15,556 bases of DNA. Origin: an uncultured Eubacteriales bacterium. Lineage in GTDB: Bacteria > Bacillota > Clostridia > Christensenellales > CAG-917. The stretch's first letter is position 1. Every line of letters starts with the position of its first letter. Made by a program: the position numbers and the translations under genes. The DNA is taken from the NCBI GenBank assembly GCA_900551145.1, contig URUQ01000015.1, positions 1-15,556 of the forward strand, given 5' to 3'. The notes under the pieces were generated by a model, which did not search any database, was not told the origin of the DNA, and saw only the letters and a program-made list of their open reading frames with translations. Below are positions 15,350 through 15,556 of this stretch, in pieces.

Positions 15350-15379
15350 AGAGCCGTCCGATTGTCGGACGGCTCTTTT
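15350..15379 (+). terminator. Strong rho-independent terminator of the tmk-holB-ricT operon
   Basis: AGAGCCGTCCGA (15350-15361) pairs perfectly over 12 bp with TCGGACGGCTCT (15365-15376) around the loop TTG, followed by TTTT at 15376-15379. It lies about 40 bases after the ricT stop. Confidence 0.93.
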
Positions 15380-15481
15380 ATGTGTTTTCGTCTTAACTCC
15401 TTAAATACAATTACCACCTCTTCCCGGACACGTCGGCATTTCTAAAAATATTATTAAATGCAACTTTCCCCCTTCCTCACG

Positions 15482-15556
15482 GTGTTTCCCCCATTCCGTT
15501 TCCCCTCTGCACTTCGTTTGAGGGAACCCACGGAACTGCTCCGCAGGGGGCAACAC
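15482..15556. repeat. 75-base inverted-repeat element at the contig end
   Basis: The outer arms GTGTTTCCCCC (15482-15492) and GGGGGCAACAC (15546-15556) pair in 10 of 11 positions. Inside them TTCCGT (15494-15499) pairs with ACGGAA (15530-15535), and TTCCCCTC (15500-15507) pairs with GAGGGAA (15520-15526) with one bulge. The whole unit is a nested hairpin without coding capacity. The contig stops at the last base of the right arm, as expected if the element occurs many times in the genome. Bases 15380-15481 before it hold no gene or motif I can name. Confidence 0.65.

Overview
This is one end of a draft contig from a Bacillota (Firmicutes) bacterium, most likely an uncultured Clostridia-type organism. 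The evidence is the gene content and order (tmk-holB-ricT, serS, a CwlD-like amidase, a clostridial-style RadC), Shine-Dalgarno sites of the AGAGG/GGAGG type, and sigma-A promoters of the TTGATT/TGGACA-17-TATAAT type. The species cannot be named from the sequence. Bases 1-42 are not genomic: they are an Illumina Nextera i7 adapter carrying index N705. The other end stops exactly at the outer edge of a 75-base inverted-repeat element, probably because a repeat broke the assembly.

Layout. Bases 123-5471 hold minus-strand genes. The cwlD-like cell-wall amidase comes first, then a unit with its own promoter: an unrecognised 138-aa protein, radC, gltX and a membrane-anchored subtilisin-like protease. 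Bases 5472-5756 form a divergent intergenic region with four DnaA-box-like sites in 56 bases, arranged as two facing pairs; this is a candidate replication origin or other DnaA-binding locus. At 5757-6716 a plus-strand gene encodes a protein with two PRC-barrel-like domains and ends at a clear terminator. Bases 6717-6949 are a convergent gap with that terminator and a large two-part hairpin. Bases 6950-12086 are minus strand: leuS, serS, then a membrane M28 peptidase. Bases 12087-12250 hold divergent promoters. At 12251-12798 lies the broken remnant of a lipoprotein GH5-type glycoside hydrolase. At 12880-15310 the tightly overlapping tmk-holB-ricT operon runs on the plus strand and ends in a strong terminator at 15350-15379.

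Function. Most of the window is housekeeping: three aminoacyl-tRNA synthetases (Glu, Ser, Leu), dTMP synthesis, the clamp-loader delta-prime subunit and cell-wall hydrolysis. In Bacillus subtilis serS and tmk-holB-ricT lie close to oriC, which fits the DnaA-box cluster. dnaA and dnaN are absent from the window, however, and leuS-serS-M28 would run head-on to a fork leaving 5545, so the origin call is a hypothesis. I saw no tRNA, rRNA, CRISPR array, transposase, phage gene or defence system.
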